64,000 nucleotides of DNA, taken from contig NZ_JAJOMB010000006.1 of NCBI RefSeq assembly GCF_021129305.1, positions 124,001 to 188,000 of the forward strand, given 5' to 3'. The first letter of the stretch is position 1, and each line of letters begins with the position of its first letter. Source of the DNA: Kineosporia babensis (GTDB taxonomy: Bacteria; Actinomycetota; Actinomycetes; Actinomycetales; Kineosporiaceae). The position numbers and the translations under genes are program-made. Below are positions 1 to 8,062 of the stretch, in pieces. A model generated the notes under the pieces. It was not told the origin of the DNA, did not search any database, and worked only from the letters and a program-made list of their open reading frames with translations.

Positions 1-579
1 GTCGGCCTTCAGTGCCAGCGTGACGGCGACCAGGAAGAACAGGCCCACCGCGACGATCTTGACGATGAGCAGGCGTTCCATCAGCGTGTAGACCACCGGC
101 GCCAGGGTGAGCATCGCGCCGATCGCCAGGAGCATGATCACCGCGACCACCGTGGCGTTGCCGCCGAAGAGGTAGGTGAACATGGTGGCGGCCGCGGTGG
201 CCCAGCCCGGCCAGAGGTTCTGGAACACGGCCAGGACCACGAAGAACAGGCCCCAGTGCTTCCAGTACCGGTTGAAGCCGCTGAGCGCGGTCTCGCCGGT
301 GGCCAGGGTGTAGCGCTCGATCTCCATGTTCAGGAACCACTGGATGGTCAGGCCGAGCGCGGCGCCCCAGAGGAAGACCAGGCCGACCTGGCTGGTGATG
401 TACGGCCAGAGGATGAACTCGCCGGAGGCCAGGCCCACACCCGAGGCCACGATGCCGGGCCCGATCAGGCGCCACATCCTTCTGGGCGGGTCGGGCAGTT
501 CTCGCACCTGCGGTTCGGGCAGGTTGCCGGTCTTGAGCGCGAAGACGCCGGCGTCGGTGGCGGCGGGTTGATGAGTCAT
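1..579 (-). CDS. NRAMP-related membrane transporter (5' part, runs off the left edge)
   Basis: This is the N-terminal 193 codons of a polytopic membrane protein; the rest lies outside the window. A soluble N-terminus of about 38 residues is followed by hydrophobic helices. The first helix starts with GPGIVASGVGLASGE (residues 40-54), and the next segments include ITSQVGLVFLWGAALGL and a loop with MEIERYTLATGE. This layout matches the NRAMP-like divalent-metal/proton transporter superfamily. Canonical NRAMPs carry DPGN in helix 1; that motif is absent here, as in the poorly characterised NRAMP-related branch, so manganese or iron transport should not be assumed. The ATG at 579 is the only start before the upstream gap. 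Confident in the superfamily, not the substrate. Confidence 0.7.
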   Translation of the reverse strand, partial: MTHQPAATDAGVFALKTGNLPEPQVRELPDPPRRMWRLIGPGIVASGVGLASGEFILWPYITSQVGLVFLWGAALGLTIQWFLNMEIERYTLATGETALSGFNRYWKHWGLFFVVLAVFQNLWPGWATAAATMFTYLFGGNATVVAVIMLLAIGAMLTLAPVVYTLMERLLIVKIVAVGLFFLVAVTLALKAD

Positions 580-685
580 ACGCCATCGTCCGCTTTGTCC
601 GGGTTCTTTTCCAGGCGTCGCGAAGAGTGCAGGGTGGGTGCGGCGCGGCCTCCCACCTAAGCCAGCAGATACCTACGGTCGAGGC

Positions 686-1153
686 ATGAGTGCTACCGAG
701 AACGTCTCCGCCATCGTTGCCGATCTGCACAGCCGCTGGGTGTTCGGCTGGGAGCGCAACGAGGGCGACCCGCCCTTCGACTTTCCCGCGACGTTCGGCG
801 ACTTTTACGACTTCGCCGGCTCCGGCGTCCGTCTGTACGACGACTACGACCCGCAGCACCGGGTGGCGACCAGCGCGGCCGGGTACGGGGAGATCTTCAC
901 CCCGGCGTTCAACGCGATGCTCTACGCCCGCCACGCCATCGACAGTGCCCCACAGGTGGTGGCCGGAAGTGAACTGGCCGCGTCCACCCTGGTGTTCGTG
1001 GCCCGGATCGCCACCGCGCAGGCGGTGACCGACATCCGGACCACGTCGTCGCTGGTGTGGCGGCGCACGCCGCAGGGCTGGCGGATCGTCCGCGAGCACA
1101 ACTCCACCCAGGTGCTCGAACCCGGAGCCCTGGACGGCCGTCTTCCGTTGTGA
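686..1153 (+). CDS. SnoaL/NTF2-like small protein
   Basis: The 155-residue product has the size and pattern of the SnoaL/NTF2-like fold (a cone of helices plus curved sheet, also called DUF4440-like). Its C-terminus, VWRRTPQGWRIVREHNS, is the typical last strand pair of that fold (W-R-I-V-x-E/D-H). Such proteins bind small hydrophobic ligands or act as isomerases, lyases or stress-associated binding proteins; no catalytic residues can be assigned here. The ATG at 686 was preferred over an in-frame ATG at 638 because conservation-like sequence begins there. A TACGGT hexamer sits 6 nt upstream of this ATG, suggesting a leaderless transcript. It is convergent with the GNAT gene. The function is unknown. 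Confidence 0.65.
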   Translation: MSATENVSAIVADLHSRWVFGWERNEGDPPFDFPATFGDFYDFAGSGVRLYDDYDPQHRVATSAAGYGEIFTPAFNAMLYARHAIDSAPQVVAGSELAASTLVFVARIATAQAVTDIRTTSSLVWRRTPQGWRIVREHNSTQVLEPGALDGRLPL

Positions 1154-1172
1154 TCGACGGCCGCCCCGGGCG

Positions 1173-1784
1173 TCAGGTCAGGGTGGGGACCTGGGGGCGG
1201 AGCATCACGGAGCAGTCGGTGCCGGGCAGGTCGGCGACCTTACCCACGGTGCGGAAGCCGAACTGCTTGTGCAGCCGGACGCCCGCATGGGTGGTGGTCT
1301 CGGCGATCACCGGGGCGGGGGCCCGGTCGATCCGGTCGAGCCGATGGGTCAGCAGGGCCGACTCGATGCCCAGGCCGCGCAGTTCCGGATCGGCGGCCAC
1401 CTCCAGCAGGGCCCAGTGCGGCTCCTGCGGGCGGTAGCGCTTGACGGCCAGTTCGTGCCCGGCTCCGCAGTCGAACAGCGCCTTGAGTGCATCCCAGACG
1501 CCGGGTTCGCGGCGCAGCGCCGGGTCCTGGTCGTCCGGGTGCGGCTGCGGGGCCTCCCAGCGCAGGGCGCCCACGAGGTGCCCGCTGGCCTGGTGCACGG
1601 CCACGTCGAGGGAGTTGATGCCACCCCGCTCGAGGTCCTTGGTGACGCTGCGGTGGATGAACCTCTGCCGCCGGCTCTCCCGGGGCATCAGCGCGTGCCA
1701 GTAAGGATCGTCCTCAAAGGCCCGCGCGAACAGGTCTGCTACTTCGGCGGCTTCTTCACGTGATGCCGCACGAACGGTGAACAT
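1173..1784 (-). CDS. GNAT-family N-acetyltransferase
   Basis: The 203-residue protein is a GCN5-related acetyltransferase. It begins with an N-terminal strand-helix unit (FTVRAASREEAAEVADLFARAF) and contains the acetyl-CoA-binding segment around residues 130-150 (LEVAADPELRGLGIESALL, the V-x-P-x-R/L-G-x-G-I/L loop). The C-terminus KQFGFRTVGKVADLPG is typical of the last two GNAT strands. The substrate cannot be told from sequence. The start at 1784 was chosen over the upstream in-frame ATG at 1829 because GGAAGGA lies about 6 nt before it. A double inverted-repeat operator lies 50-90 bp upstream, so a TetR-type repressor probably controls the gene. Confidence 0.8.
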   Translation of the reverse strand: MFTVRAASREEAAEVADLFARAFEDDPYWHALMPRESRRQRFIHRSVTKDLERGGINSLDVAVHQASGHLVGALRWEAPQPHPDDQDPALRREPGVWDALKALFDCGAGHELAVKRYRPQEPHWALLEVAADPELRGLGIESALLTHRLDRIDRAPAPVIAETTTHAGVRLHKQFGFRTVGKVADLPGTDCSVMLRPQVPTLT

Positions 1785-1833
1785 CCAGAGTCCTTCCACA
1801 TCTGCATCCCGGGGTACTGAGGCCGCCAACCGT

Positions 1834-1872
1834 ACCGACCATCTGGTCGGAATAGCAAACCAGATGGTCGGT
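1834..1872. promoter_or_regulatory. Double TetR-type operator upstream of the GNAT gene
   Basis: A perfect 14-bp inverted repeat (1834-1847 ACCGACCATCTGGT; 1859-1872 ACCAGATGGTCGGT) is separated by 11 bp. The left copy extends to CCGACCATCTGGTCGG, which is itself almost palindromic, so each arm may be a complete operator. This CCGACC...GGTCGG form resembles sites bound by TetR-family repressors. It lies between the lplA-like 3' end and the GNAT start (1784). No TetR gene is adjacent, so the repressor is encoded elsewhere. Confidence 0.55.
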
Positions 1873-1980
1873 TAAGGTGTCGTCCTCAGGCTCATCGGCC
1901 GCTGAGCATGCCACGGGCAGCTGGGAGAGGACTAACCCGCAGCGGCGACGCGCCGTGCGGAATCGGAGGGTGATGAACGG

Positions 1981-3051
1981 CTACGGAACTCGCCTGAGCC
2001 ATTCGTCACTGCGGTACTTGCCGGCCGCCAGTTCCTCGGCCTCGGCCCGGGTGTCGGCGTCCAGCGAGGCCGGCTCCAGGCCGTAGCTGTCGCGGAAGTG
2101 CCCGAGCATGGCCTCGATCACCTTCTCCCGCGAGAGGCCGGTCTGGCTGCGGATCGGGTCGACCCGCTTGACCGCGCTCTTGATGCCCTTGTCGGAGAGC
2201 TTCTCCCGGCCGATCCGGATGATGTCGAGCATCTTGGCCGCATCGATGTCGTAGGACATGGTCACGTGGTGCAGCACCGCCCCCGAGGCCAGGCGCTTCT
2301 GCGCCGCGCCGCCGATCTTCCCGGCGGGGGAGGCGATGTCGTTCAGGGGCACGTAGCTGGCGTCCACCCCGAGCTCGCGCAGCGCCCGGATCACCCAGGC
2401 ATCCAGGAAGGCGTACGACTCGGCGAAGCTCAGGCCCTCGACCAGGGTGGCCGGCACGTAGAGCGAGTAGGTGATGGTGTTGCCGGGCTCGACGAACATC
2501 GCCCCGCCCCCGGAGATCCGCCGCACCACGGTGGCCTCGTGCCGTTCGGCGGCCGCCAGGTCGACCTCGTTCGACAGCGACTGGAACGAGCCGATGATCA
2601 CCGCGTTGGAGGCCCAGTCCCACACCCGCAGCGTCGGCGGGCGGGTACCGGCGCCCACCTGGCGGGCGATCACCTCGTCCAGGGCCATCTGCATGTGCGG
2701 GTGCTGCCGGCCGGTGTCCAGCAGCTCGAAGGCGTGATCGCGCCAGGCGGTGGAACGGCCCAGCGCCCGCAGCACGGCCAGACCTACCGCCGGCGGGTCG
2801 AAGCCGACCATCACCGCGTCCGCCCGAGCCTCGTCCACGGCCTGCACCAGGGCCGCCAGCGGGGCCTCGGCGGACAGCCCCTCCAGCGCCTGCGAGATGC
2901 GGCCCAGCGCCTCGTCCGGTTCCAGGAAGAAATCGCCGGACAGGACGATGTCGGCCAGCCGGCCGTCCTGGACCGTCAGGTCGGCGACCACGAGCTTGCC
3001 ACCCGGGACCTTGAACTCGCCGTGCCGGCGTTCGGCAGATGTAGAAGTCAC
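1981..3051 (-). CDS. Lipoate--protein ligase family protein with N-terminal accessory domain
   Basis: The 356-residue protein attaches lipoate (or a related acid) to lipoyl domains of 2-oxoacid dehydrogenases or the glycine-cleavage H protein. Residues about 10-100 resemble the small accessory (C-terminal type) domain of lipoate ligases (GEFKVPGGKLVVADL ... DFFLEPDEAL). The catalytic BPL/LplA fold follows, with RRISGGGAMF for substrate binding and KIGGAAQKR carrying the conserved lysine. In E. coli LplA the accessory domain is at the C-terminus, so the order is permuted. The start is GTG (3051). The gene is divergent from the downstream nitrilase gene with about 85 bp between. A transferase (LipM-like) role remains possible. 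Confidence 0.8.
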   Translation of the reverse strand: MTSTSAERRHGEFKVPGGKLVVADLTVQDGRLADIVLSGDFFLEPDEALGRISQALEGLSAEAPLAALVQAVDEARADAVMVGFDPPAVGLAVLRALGRSTAWRDHAFELLDTGRQHPHMQMALDEVIARQVGAGTRPPTLRVWDWASNAVIIGSFQSLSNEVDLAAAERHEATVVRRISGGGAMFVEPGNTITYSLYVPATLVEGLSFAESYAFLDAWVIRALRELGVDASYVPLNDIASPAGKIGGAAQKRLASGAVLHHVTMSYDIDAAKMLDIIRIGREKLSDKGIKSAVKRVDPIRSQTGLSREKVIEAMLGHFRDSYGLEPASLDADTRAEAEELAAGKYRSDEWLRRVP

Positions 3052-3135
3052 CTTCGGGCCAACTGCCGGGCCCCGGGCTTCATGCCGGACCGGCCGGGAG
3101 CGAGGGGCAACTCACAGGCCCTACTCTTCGGGGTT

Positions 3136-3954
3136 GTGCCTGGAACCACCGTGTCGATACGCCTGCTGCAGACCGATCCCACACTGGGCGACGTCGAGGG
3201 GAATCTGCGGCACCTGGACGAGCTGGTGGCGCAGGCGCGAGGGCGGGACCTGGTGGTGGCCACCGAGCTCGCCACCCACGGCTACCACCTCGGCGACCTG
3301 GACGAGCCCGAGCAGCTGGGCGCGGACGATCCCCGCCTGCTCGCGCTGGGCCGGCACGGGCCGACGGTGGTGGCCGGGTTCGCCGAGAGCACCCGGCTGC
3401 ACCGCTACAACAGCGCAGCGATCATCTCCGGCGACCAGGTGCGGGTGCAGCGCAAGCTGTTCCTGCCCAACTACCGGGCCTGGGAGGAACGCAAGCACTT
3501 CCGGCCGGGCTCCGAACTGGAATGCATGGACGTGGTGGGCACCCGGGTCGCCACCCTGATCTGTAACGACGCCTGGCAGCCACCACTGCCCTGGGTGGCC
3601 GCGCACGACGGGGCCGAGGTGCTGCTGGTGCCCGCCAACAGCGTGGTCAGCGAGATCGGGACACCCACGTCGCACGCCTGGGAGCTGCTGCTCCAGCACG
3701 CCGCGGTGACGCTGCAGACCTACGTCGTGTTCGTGAACCGCTCGGGGGTCGAGAGCGGTCAGCGGTTCTGGGGCGGATCGCGGGTGTACGGGCCGACCGG
3801 AGACGTGATCGGTGAACTCGGCGAGGAGCCCGGCGTGCTGGACGTCGACCTCGATCTGACCGAGTTGCGGCGGCTGCGGCGGGCCTGGCCGTTGCTGCAG
3901 GAAACCCGGGCGGACCTGATGGCCCGGCTGGTATCGCGCCTCGGCGATGCGTAG
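3136..3954 (+). CDS. Carbon-nitrogen hydrolase (nitrilase superfamily)
   Basis: The 272-residue cytosolic enzyme hydrolyses an amide or nitrile C-N bond. The nitrilase catalytic triad can be read: Glu in ATELATHG, Lys in QRKLFLPNY and Cys in LICNDAW. The N-terminus (IRLLQTDPTLGDVEGNL) is the classic first strand of the family. The likely start is GTG 3136, with GTG 3151 as an alternative. A TACTCT hexamer 8 nt upstream suggests a leaderless message. The in-frame open region further upstream lies antisense to the lipoate ligase and is not coding. The substrate is not predictable; the gene is followed 14 nt later by a DNA glycosylase and may be co-transcribed with it. Confidence 0.85.
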   Translation: MPGTTVSIRLLQTDPTLGDVEGNLRHLDELVAQARGRDLVVATELATHGYHLGDLDEPEQLGADDPRLLALGRHGPTVVAGFAESTRLHRYNSAAIISGDQVRVQRKLFLPNYRAWEERKHFRPGSELECMDVVGTRVATLICNDAWQPPLPWVAAHDGAEVLLVPANSVVSEIGTPTSHAWELLLQHAAVTLQTYVVFVNRSGVESGQRFWGGSRVYGPTGDVIGELGEEPGVLDVDLDLTELRRLRRAWPLLQETRADLMARLVSRLGDA

Positions 3955-3968
3955 GAAAAGCTTGCCGG

Positions 3969-4787
3969 GTGCCCGAAGGTGACACGGTGTATCTGCTGGC
4001 TCGACGGCTGAATGCCCGGCTGCGTGCTCAGCTGGTGCTGAAATCGGACTTCCGGGTGCCGCAGCACGCCACCGCCGACCTGGGCGGGGCGCGACTGCTG
4101 GGCACCGATACGCACGGCAAGCACCTGCTCACCCGCTTCGACAGTCCGCGCACCGGGCCGTTGACCCTGCACACCCATCTGCGGATGGACGGCTCGTGGA
4201 CCGTGCTCAACCCGGGTAAACACCTGCCGCGCCGGGTGCTGCCGGACCTGCGGGTGCTGCTGCGCTTCGAGAACGGGCTCAGCGCGGCCGGGCTCAAGCT
4301 CCCGGTGGTGGAGCTGCTGAAGACGGCCGATGAGGGACGCGTGACCGCCCACCTCGGTCCCGATCCACTGCGACCGGACTGGGACCGGGACGCAGCACTC
4401 GCCCGGCTCAGTGCAGACGGAGACCGGGCGCTCAGCGCGGCCCTGCTCGATCAGACCCGGATGGCCGGGCTGGGCAACCTCTGGGTCAACGAACTGTGCT
4501 TCCTGCGCGGTGTTTCCCCGTGGACCCCGGTCCGCGAGGTCGACCTGCCCGCGGTGGTCGATCTGGCGGTGCGGCTGCTGCGCTTCTCGGTGAACACCCC
4601 GGGCGCCGCTCAGGTCACGACCGGCGACACCCGCCCGGGCCATACCCACTGGGTAGCTGGGCGTGCTGGTCAGCCCTGCCGCCGCTGCGGTACCCGGGTT
4701 CAGGTGGTGGCCGAGGTCAGCGGTGATCCCGAGCGGCGGCGCACCTGGTGGTGTTCGCATTGCCAGCCCGGCCCACCGCCGCCCTGA
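3969..4787 (+). CDS. Fpg/Nei-family DNA glycosylase/AP lyase (endonuclease VIII-like)
   Basis: The 272-residue base-excision repair enzyme removes oxidised bases and nicks the abasic site by beta/delta elimination. After removal of the initiator residue the chain begins with catalytic Pro-Glu (MPEGDTVYLLARRL), as in Nei rather than Fpg proteins. The helix-two-turn-helix region has LLDQTRMAGLGNLWVNE with the conserved Asn. The C-terminus ends in a zinc finger of the form CRRCG ... CSHC. The start is GTG 3969. The length matches mycobacterial Nei2. It lies 14 nt after the nitrilase gene and is convergent with the DUF3500 lipoprotein gene, with only 6 bp between. Confidence 0.9.
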   Translation: MPEGDTVYLLARRLNARLRAQLVLKSDFRVPQHATADLGGARLLGTDTHGKHLLTRFDSPRTGPLTLHTHLRMDGSWTVLNPGKHLPRRVLPDLRVLLRFENGLSAAGLKLPVVELLKTADEGRVTAHLGPDPLRPDWDRDAALARLSADGDRALSAALLDQTRMAGLGNLWVNELCFLRGVSPWTPVREVDLPAVVDLAVRLLRFSVNTPGAAQVTTGDTRPGHTHWVAGRAGQPCRRCGTRVQVVAEVSGDPERRRTWWCSHCQPGPPPP

Positions 4788-4793
4788 AACCGA

Positions 4794-6041
4794 TCACTCG
4801 CCGGCCGGGGGAGTGCCACCAGCGCCACCGTCGCCGCCCGCCGGGCCACCGTTCATCCCAGACGCTGCCTGCTGGGTGACGCTGCCGGCGTAGTCGTTGC
4901 TGGGGTCGCGGTAGATGGTGTGGATGTGGCCCCAGCCGGCGGTGGTGACGCCGTCGACGTCCGCGCCTGCCGAGCCCTGCTGGCTGGAGAGCTCGATGAA
5001 GACGTCGGGGCCGGAGATCTGGTAGTAGATGCCTTCGCCGATGCTCATGTCGTAGCTGGTGGCGCCGGACCAGTTGATGTACGTCTCGTCGAGGGTGGCC
5101 TCAATCTCGGCGAGCGCGGCGTCGGTGGTCTCCTGGTCGGACAGGCCCACCCAGTTGGCGATCACCTCGAGCAGCAGCTCTTGCTGCTCGTCGGTGAGAT
5201 CGGCGCCGGAGATGCCGGTGCCGGTGGGGTAGTCGCAGGTGTCTCCCGGCGCGCAGGTGAGGTTGGAGACGTCCTCGCTCTGGTAGAGGGTTGCCTGCTG
5301 CTCGGTGGTGAGGCTGTTGTAGAAGGCGAAGGCGTCCTCGTACATGCCGGCCAGGGGCTGGACTTCTTCACCGTCCTCGTTGGTGTAGACCGCGGGCTGC
5401 GAGCCGAGGTGGGTGGGGGCGAAGGTGATCGCGTTACCGGTGCCGTCGAGGGTGGCGTTGATGCCGAGGTGATGACCGCCGAACTGCAGCTCCCAGGCGG
5501 AGGAGTCGGACGGGTCGCCGAACAGGGCGATGTAGTACTGGCCGAGAGAGTCTTCGGTGGTGGTGCTGTTCTCGAGAAGGTATTCGTCGCCGGCGATGAT
5601 GCCGGTGACCGTCTCGTACCCCTCTTCGCTGAGCAGGGCCTGCAGCACCTTCATCGCCGCTGTCTGCTGTTCCTCGGTCAGGTCGGTGAGATTGAGGCCG
5701 GCGCGGTCGACGAAGGTGACCGGGAAGTTCGACCAGGACGTGGTTTTGGTCTCGTCGTCGTAGTCGTACAGCACGCTCTCGCGCTGCTCGTCCGAGAGGG
5801 TCTCCAGGAAAGCCTCGGCAGCGGCGGCGGTCTCGGTGATCGTCTGTGCGGTGGTGGTCGACTCGCTGGTGGTCGAGGCCACCGAAACCGCCGAGATCGA
5901 GGAGCCGGAGCCCGAACTGGCGCTGGAGCTGGAGGTGGAGGTCGCGGAGCCGCAGCCACTCACCGTGAGCAGCGCGGCCAGTCCCACCGAGGCCAGGGAA
6001 AGGTACCGGCGGCGGTGCGTCTTGATCAGTGTCGCGGTCAT
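4794..6041 (-). CDS. DUF3500 lipoprotein
   Basis: The 415-residue product has a positively charged N-terminus, a hydrophobic stretch and the lipobox VSGC at about residues 27-30, so it should be a lipoprotein anchored outside the membrane. A long Ser/Thr-rich linker (about residues 31-70) is followed by a domain resembling DUF3500: FLETLSDEQRESVL, WSNFPV, a TEEQQTAAMKVLQALL block, and GGHHLGINATLDG with paired histidines. The C-terminal tail is Gly/Ala/Pro-rich and disordered. The biochemical role of DUF3500 proteins is unknown. The ATG at 6041 is followed by a normal signal sequence. Confidence 0.75.
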   Translation of the reverse strand: MTATLIKTHRRRYLSLASVGLAALLTVSGCGSATSTSSSSASSGSGSSISAVSVASTTSESTTTAQTITETAAAAEAFLETLSDEQRESVLYDYDDETKTTSWSNFPVTFVDRAGLNLTDLTEEQQTAAMKVLQALLSEEGYETVTGIIAGDEYLLENSTTTEDSLGQYYIALFGDPSDSSAWELQFGGHHLGINATLDGTGNAITFAPTHLGSQPAVYTNEDGEEVQPLAGMYEDAFAFYNSLTTEQQATLYQSEDVSNLTCAPGDTCDYPTGTGISGADLTDEQQELLLEVIANWVGLSDQETTDAALAEIEATLDETYINWSGATSYDMSIGEGIYYQISGPDVFIELSSQQGSAGADVDGVTTAGWGHIHTIYRDPSNDYAGSVTQQAASGMNGGPAGGDGGAGGTPPAGE

Positions 6042-6122
6042 GGGAACAAGGTGTCAGCGCTGCTTGGGGGCTCTCTGGACCTTTGCTGTGCGAAGCCTGT
6101 GCCCAGTGACTAGGCTCGTCCC

Positions 6123-7019
6123 GTGGCTGAGATCACCGCTGACCTGATCACCCACCTGCTGCGCGAACAGCATCCGGATCTGGCTCATCTGCCGGTGACC
6201 TTCGCGGCCAGCGGCTGGGACAACCAGTTGTGGCGCCTCGGCGAGGAACTCGCCGTCCGGGCACCGTGGGCCACCCATCACGCGGGCGCGCTGCTGGTGA
6301 AGGAGTACACCTATCTGCCGGAACTCAGCCGGACACTGCCGCTGAAGACCCCGGTTCCGCAGCGCCTGGGCCGGCCCTCGGAGAGCTTCGATCACCCGTG
6401 GATCGTCACCACCTGGGTCGAGGGCGAGCCGGCCGACCGGGCACCGGTGACCAAGGGCATCGAATCAGCCGACCGCTTGGCGGCGTTCCTCACAGCGCTG
6501 CACCAGCCCGCGCCCAGCGACGCACCGGCGGACGCGGACCGTCGAGGAGTCCCACTGGCCGCTGTGGATCACGGATTCCGGCGTTTCCGGCAGCAGGTAC
6601 CGGCCCAGGCCGAGGCACTGACCGAGATCTGGGAAGACGCGCTCCAGGCACCGGTGTGGGACGGGCCGCCCATGTGGGTGCACGCCGACCTGCACGCTGC
6701 GAACGTGCTGACCGAAGACGGAAACATCTGCGGCATCATCGACTTCGGCGCCCTGTGCGCCGGAGACCCAGCTGTCGACCTGGCCGGCGCCTGGCTGTTG
6801 CTGCCCACCGAAGGCATCGACCACTTCAGCGCCCAGCTCGATGACGCCACCCGCCGCCGCGCTCGCGGCTGGGCCACGCTGAAAGCCCTGGCCTGCCTCA
6901 GCATCGGCACCGATACAGGCCCGGGCGGCAAACCCAGCTGGGCGCCCCCAGCCCGTGCGGCCCTGACCTACTTGGTAGGCCTGTCCTGCGGATCTTTGCC
7001 TACTGCGGGGCACCCGTGA
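6123..7019 (+). CDS. Aminoglycoside phosphotransferase (APH)-family kinase
   Basis: The 298-residue protein belongs to the APH/choline-kinase fold. The Brenner catalytic motif VHADLHAANVL (about residues 182-192) and the metal-binding IIDFGALCAGDPAVDLA are intact. The N-lobe has SGWDNQLWRLGEELAVRAP. These enzymes phosphorylate hydroxyl groups of small molecules; some confer antibiotic resistance, but most chromosomal actinobacterial members have unknown substrates, so resistance is not claimed. The GTG start at 6123 has no Shine-Dalgarno sequence; TAGGCT (6111-6116) lies 6 nt upstream, suggesting leaderless expression. It is divergent from the DUF3500 gene. Confidence 0.8.
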   Translation: MAEITADLITHLLREQHPDLAHLPVTFAASGWDNQLWRLGEELAVRAPWATHHAGALLVKEYTYLPELSRTLPLKTPVPQRLGRPSESFDHPWIVTTWVEGEPADRAPVTKGIESADRLAAFLTALHQPAPSDAPADADRRGVPLAAVDHGFRRFRQQVPAQAEALTEIWEDALQAPVWDGPPMWVHADLHAANVLTEDGNICGIIDFGALCAGDPAVDLAGAWLLLPTEGIDHFSAQLDDATRRRARGWATLKALACLSIGTDTGPGGKPSWAPPARAALTYLVGLSCGSLPTAGHP

Positions 7020-7042
7020 CGCCGTCTGACCGCGTCCGGCGT

Positions 7043-7071
7043 GGCCCCACGCAAAACCATTGCGAGGGGCC
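7043..7071. terminator. Hairpin between convergent genes
   Basis: GGCCCC (7043-7048) pairs with GGGGCC (7066-7071), and an inner GCAA/TTGC pair closes a 5-nt loop, with a 2x2 internal mismatch between. It lies between the convergent APH and ADP-ribosylglycohydrolase genes and probably acts as a bidirectional terminator. No T-run follows, as is common in GC-rich actinomycetes. Confidence 0.45.
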
Positions 7072-7136
7072 CCACCGGCCACGTCAGCCGACGCCCCGGG
7101 CGCCTCCTCGCTACGGCCAGGATCCACAGGACAGGC

Positions 7137-8033
7137 CTAGCCAGTTCCGAACGCCGGTAACGGTTCACGGGCCGTGAGCCAGGCGCGAGGCACCCCGTGG
7201 TCGCCGATTCCGGTGAAGGTGGCGACGATCCCGCCGACGATGGCTGCGGTGGTGTCCACGTCACCACCGGCCTCGATGCAGGCGATGATCGCGCGCGGAT
7301 AGTCGTGCAGATAGGTGGCGGCTGCCCACAGGGTGAACGGAACGGTCGTCTGGGCCAGCGGCCGGGCGCCGTTGCCCAGCTCGTAGCTCGCCTCGGCGAC
7401 ACTGGCACCGAGCAGGCTCCGGGCGCGGGCGATACCGGCGCCGGTCTGGCCGGTCGCGACAACATCGAGCACCGCATCCAGCAGCTGCGCGGGTTCGAGG
7501 CCGGCCCCGCTCAGCCGGGCCCGGCCCACTTCGGCGGCAGCCACCGCCACCGCGATCGCGCCGAGCACGGCCTCGGGGTGAGCATGAGTGACCTCGGCCG
7601 AGCGCATCGCCTCCAGCGCGGCGGTGCGGGTGTCGCCGGCATGGAAGGCGCCGATCGGAGCCACCCGCATCGCGGCCCCGTTGCCCATCGAGCCCTTGCC
7701 GTCGAACGCCGCCGCTGCGGCCTGCTGCCAGGCAGCGCCGTCCCGCACCTGTCTCAGCAGTACGACCGATCCGGCGCCGTACCCGCGGTAGGGCTCGTAC
7801 CGGTGGGCGAAGGCGCTGGCCAGGCGGTCCTGGTCGATCTTCCCGAAATCGCGGAGCTCGGCGAAGACCGAGCAGGCCATCTCGGTGTCGTCGGTCCAGG
7901 GCCACGGCGAGGCCGGCGGCCGCCCGGCCACGAGCTCGCTCACCGAAGTGCCGGGGACGAAGAACTGGGCGCCCAAGGCGTCGCCCACGGAAAGGCCGTC
8001 GAGACTGTCTCGGCACAACTGGAGATGAGTCAT
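7137..8033 (-). CDS. ADP-ribosylglycohydrolase (DraG/ARH) family protein
   Basis: The 298-residue all-helical enzyme belongs to the ADP-ribosylglycohydrolase family, which removes ADP-ribose from proteins or small molecules using a binuclear Mg/Mn centre. Metal-binding motifs can be read: GLSVGDALGAQF near the N-terminus, WTDDTEMA at about residues 46-53, and the C-terminal GGDVDTTAAIVGGIV. All the acidic ligands typical of the family are present, so it is probably active. It lies 29 nt downstream of cbiO on the same strand and could be transcribed with the cobalt transporter operon, though a TACTGT hexamer just before its ATG may be its own promoter. Its substrate is unknown. Confidence 0.85.
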   Translation of the reverse strand: MTHLQLCRDSLDGLSVGDALGAQFFVPGTSVSELVAGRPPASPWPWTDDTEMACSVFAELRDFGKIDQDRLASAFAHRYEPYRGYGAGSVVLLRQVRDGAAWQQAAAAAFDGKGSMGNGAAMRVAPIGAFHAGDTRTAALEAMRSAEVTHAHPEAVLGAIAVAVAAAEVGRARLSGAGLEPAQLLDAVLDVVATGQTGAGIARARSLLGASVAEASYELGNGARPLAQTTVPFTLWAAATYLHDYPRAIIACIEAGGDVDTTAAIVGGIVATFTGIGDHGVPRAWLTAREPLPAFGTG

Positions 8034-8062
8034 GGGTGCCCGACAGTATGCCCTGCCGTGGG

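Noticed and set aside
2098-3135. Long in-frame upstream extension of the nitrilase gene
   Set aside because: It is antisense to the well-supported lipoate ligase and encodes low-complexity Gly/Arg/His-rich sequence; the family N-terminus starts at 3136-3151.
4920-6113. 397-codon frame opposite the DUF3500 lipoprotein
   Set aside because: Val/Gly-rich shadow frame typical of high-GC DNA; the opposite strand has a lipobox and family motifs.
6123-7019. Antibiotic resistance gene
   Set aside because: APH fold is clear but nothing in sequence or context shows an antibiotic substrate.
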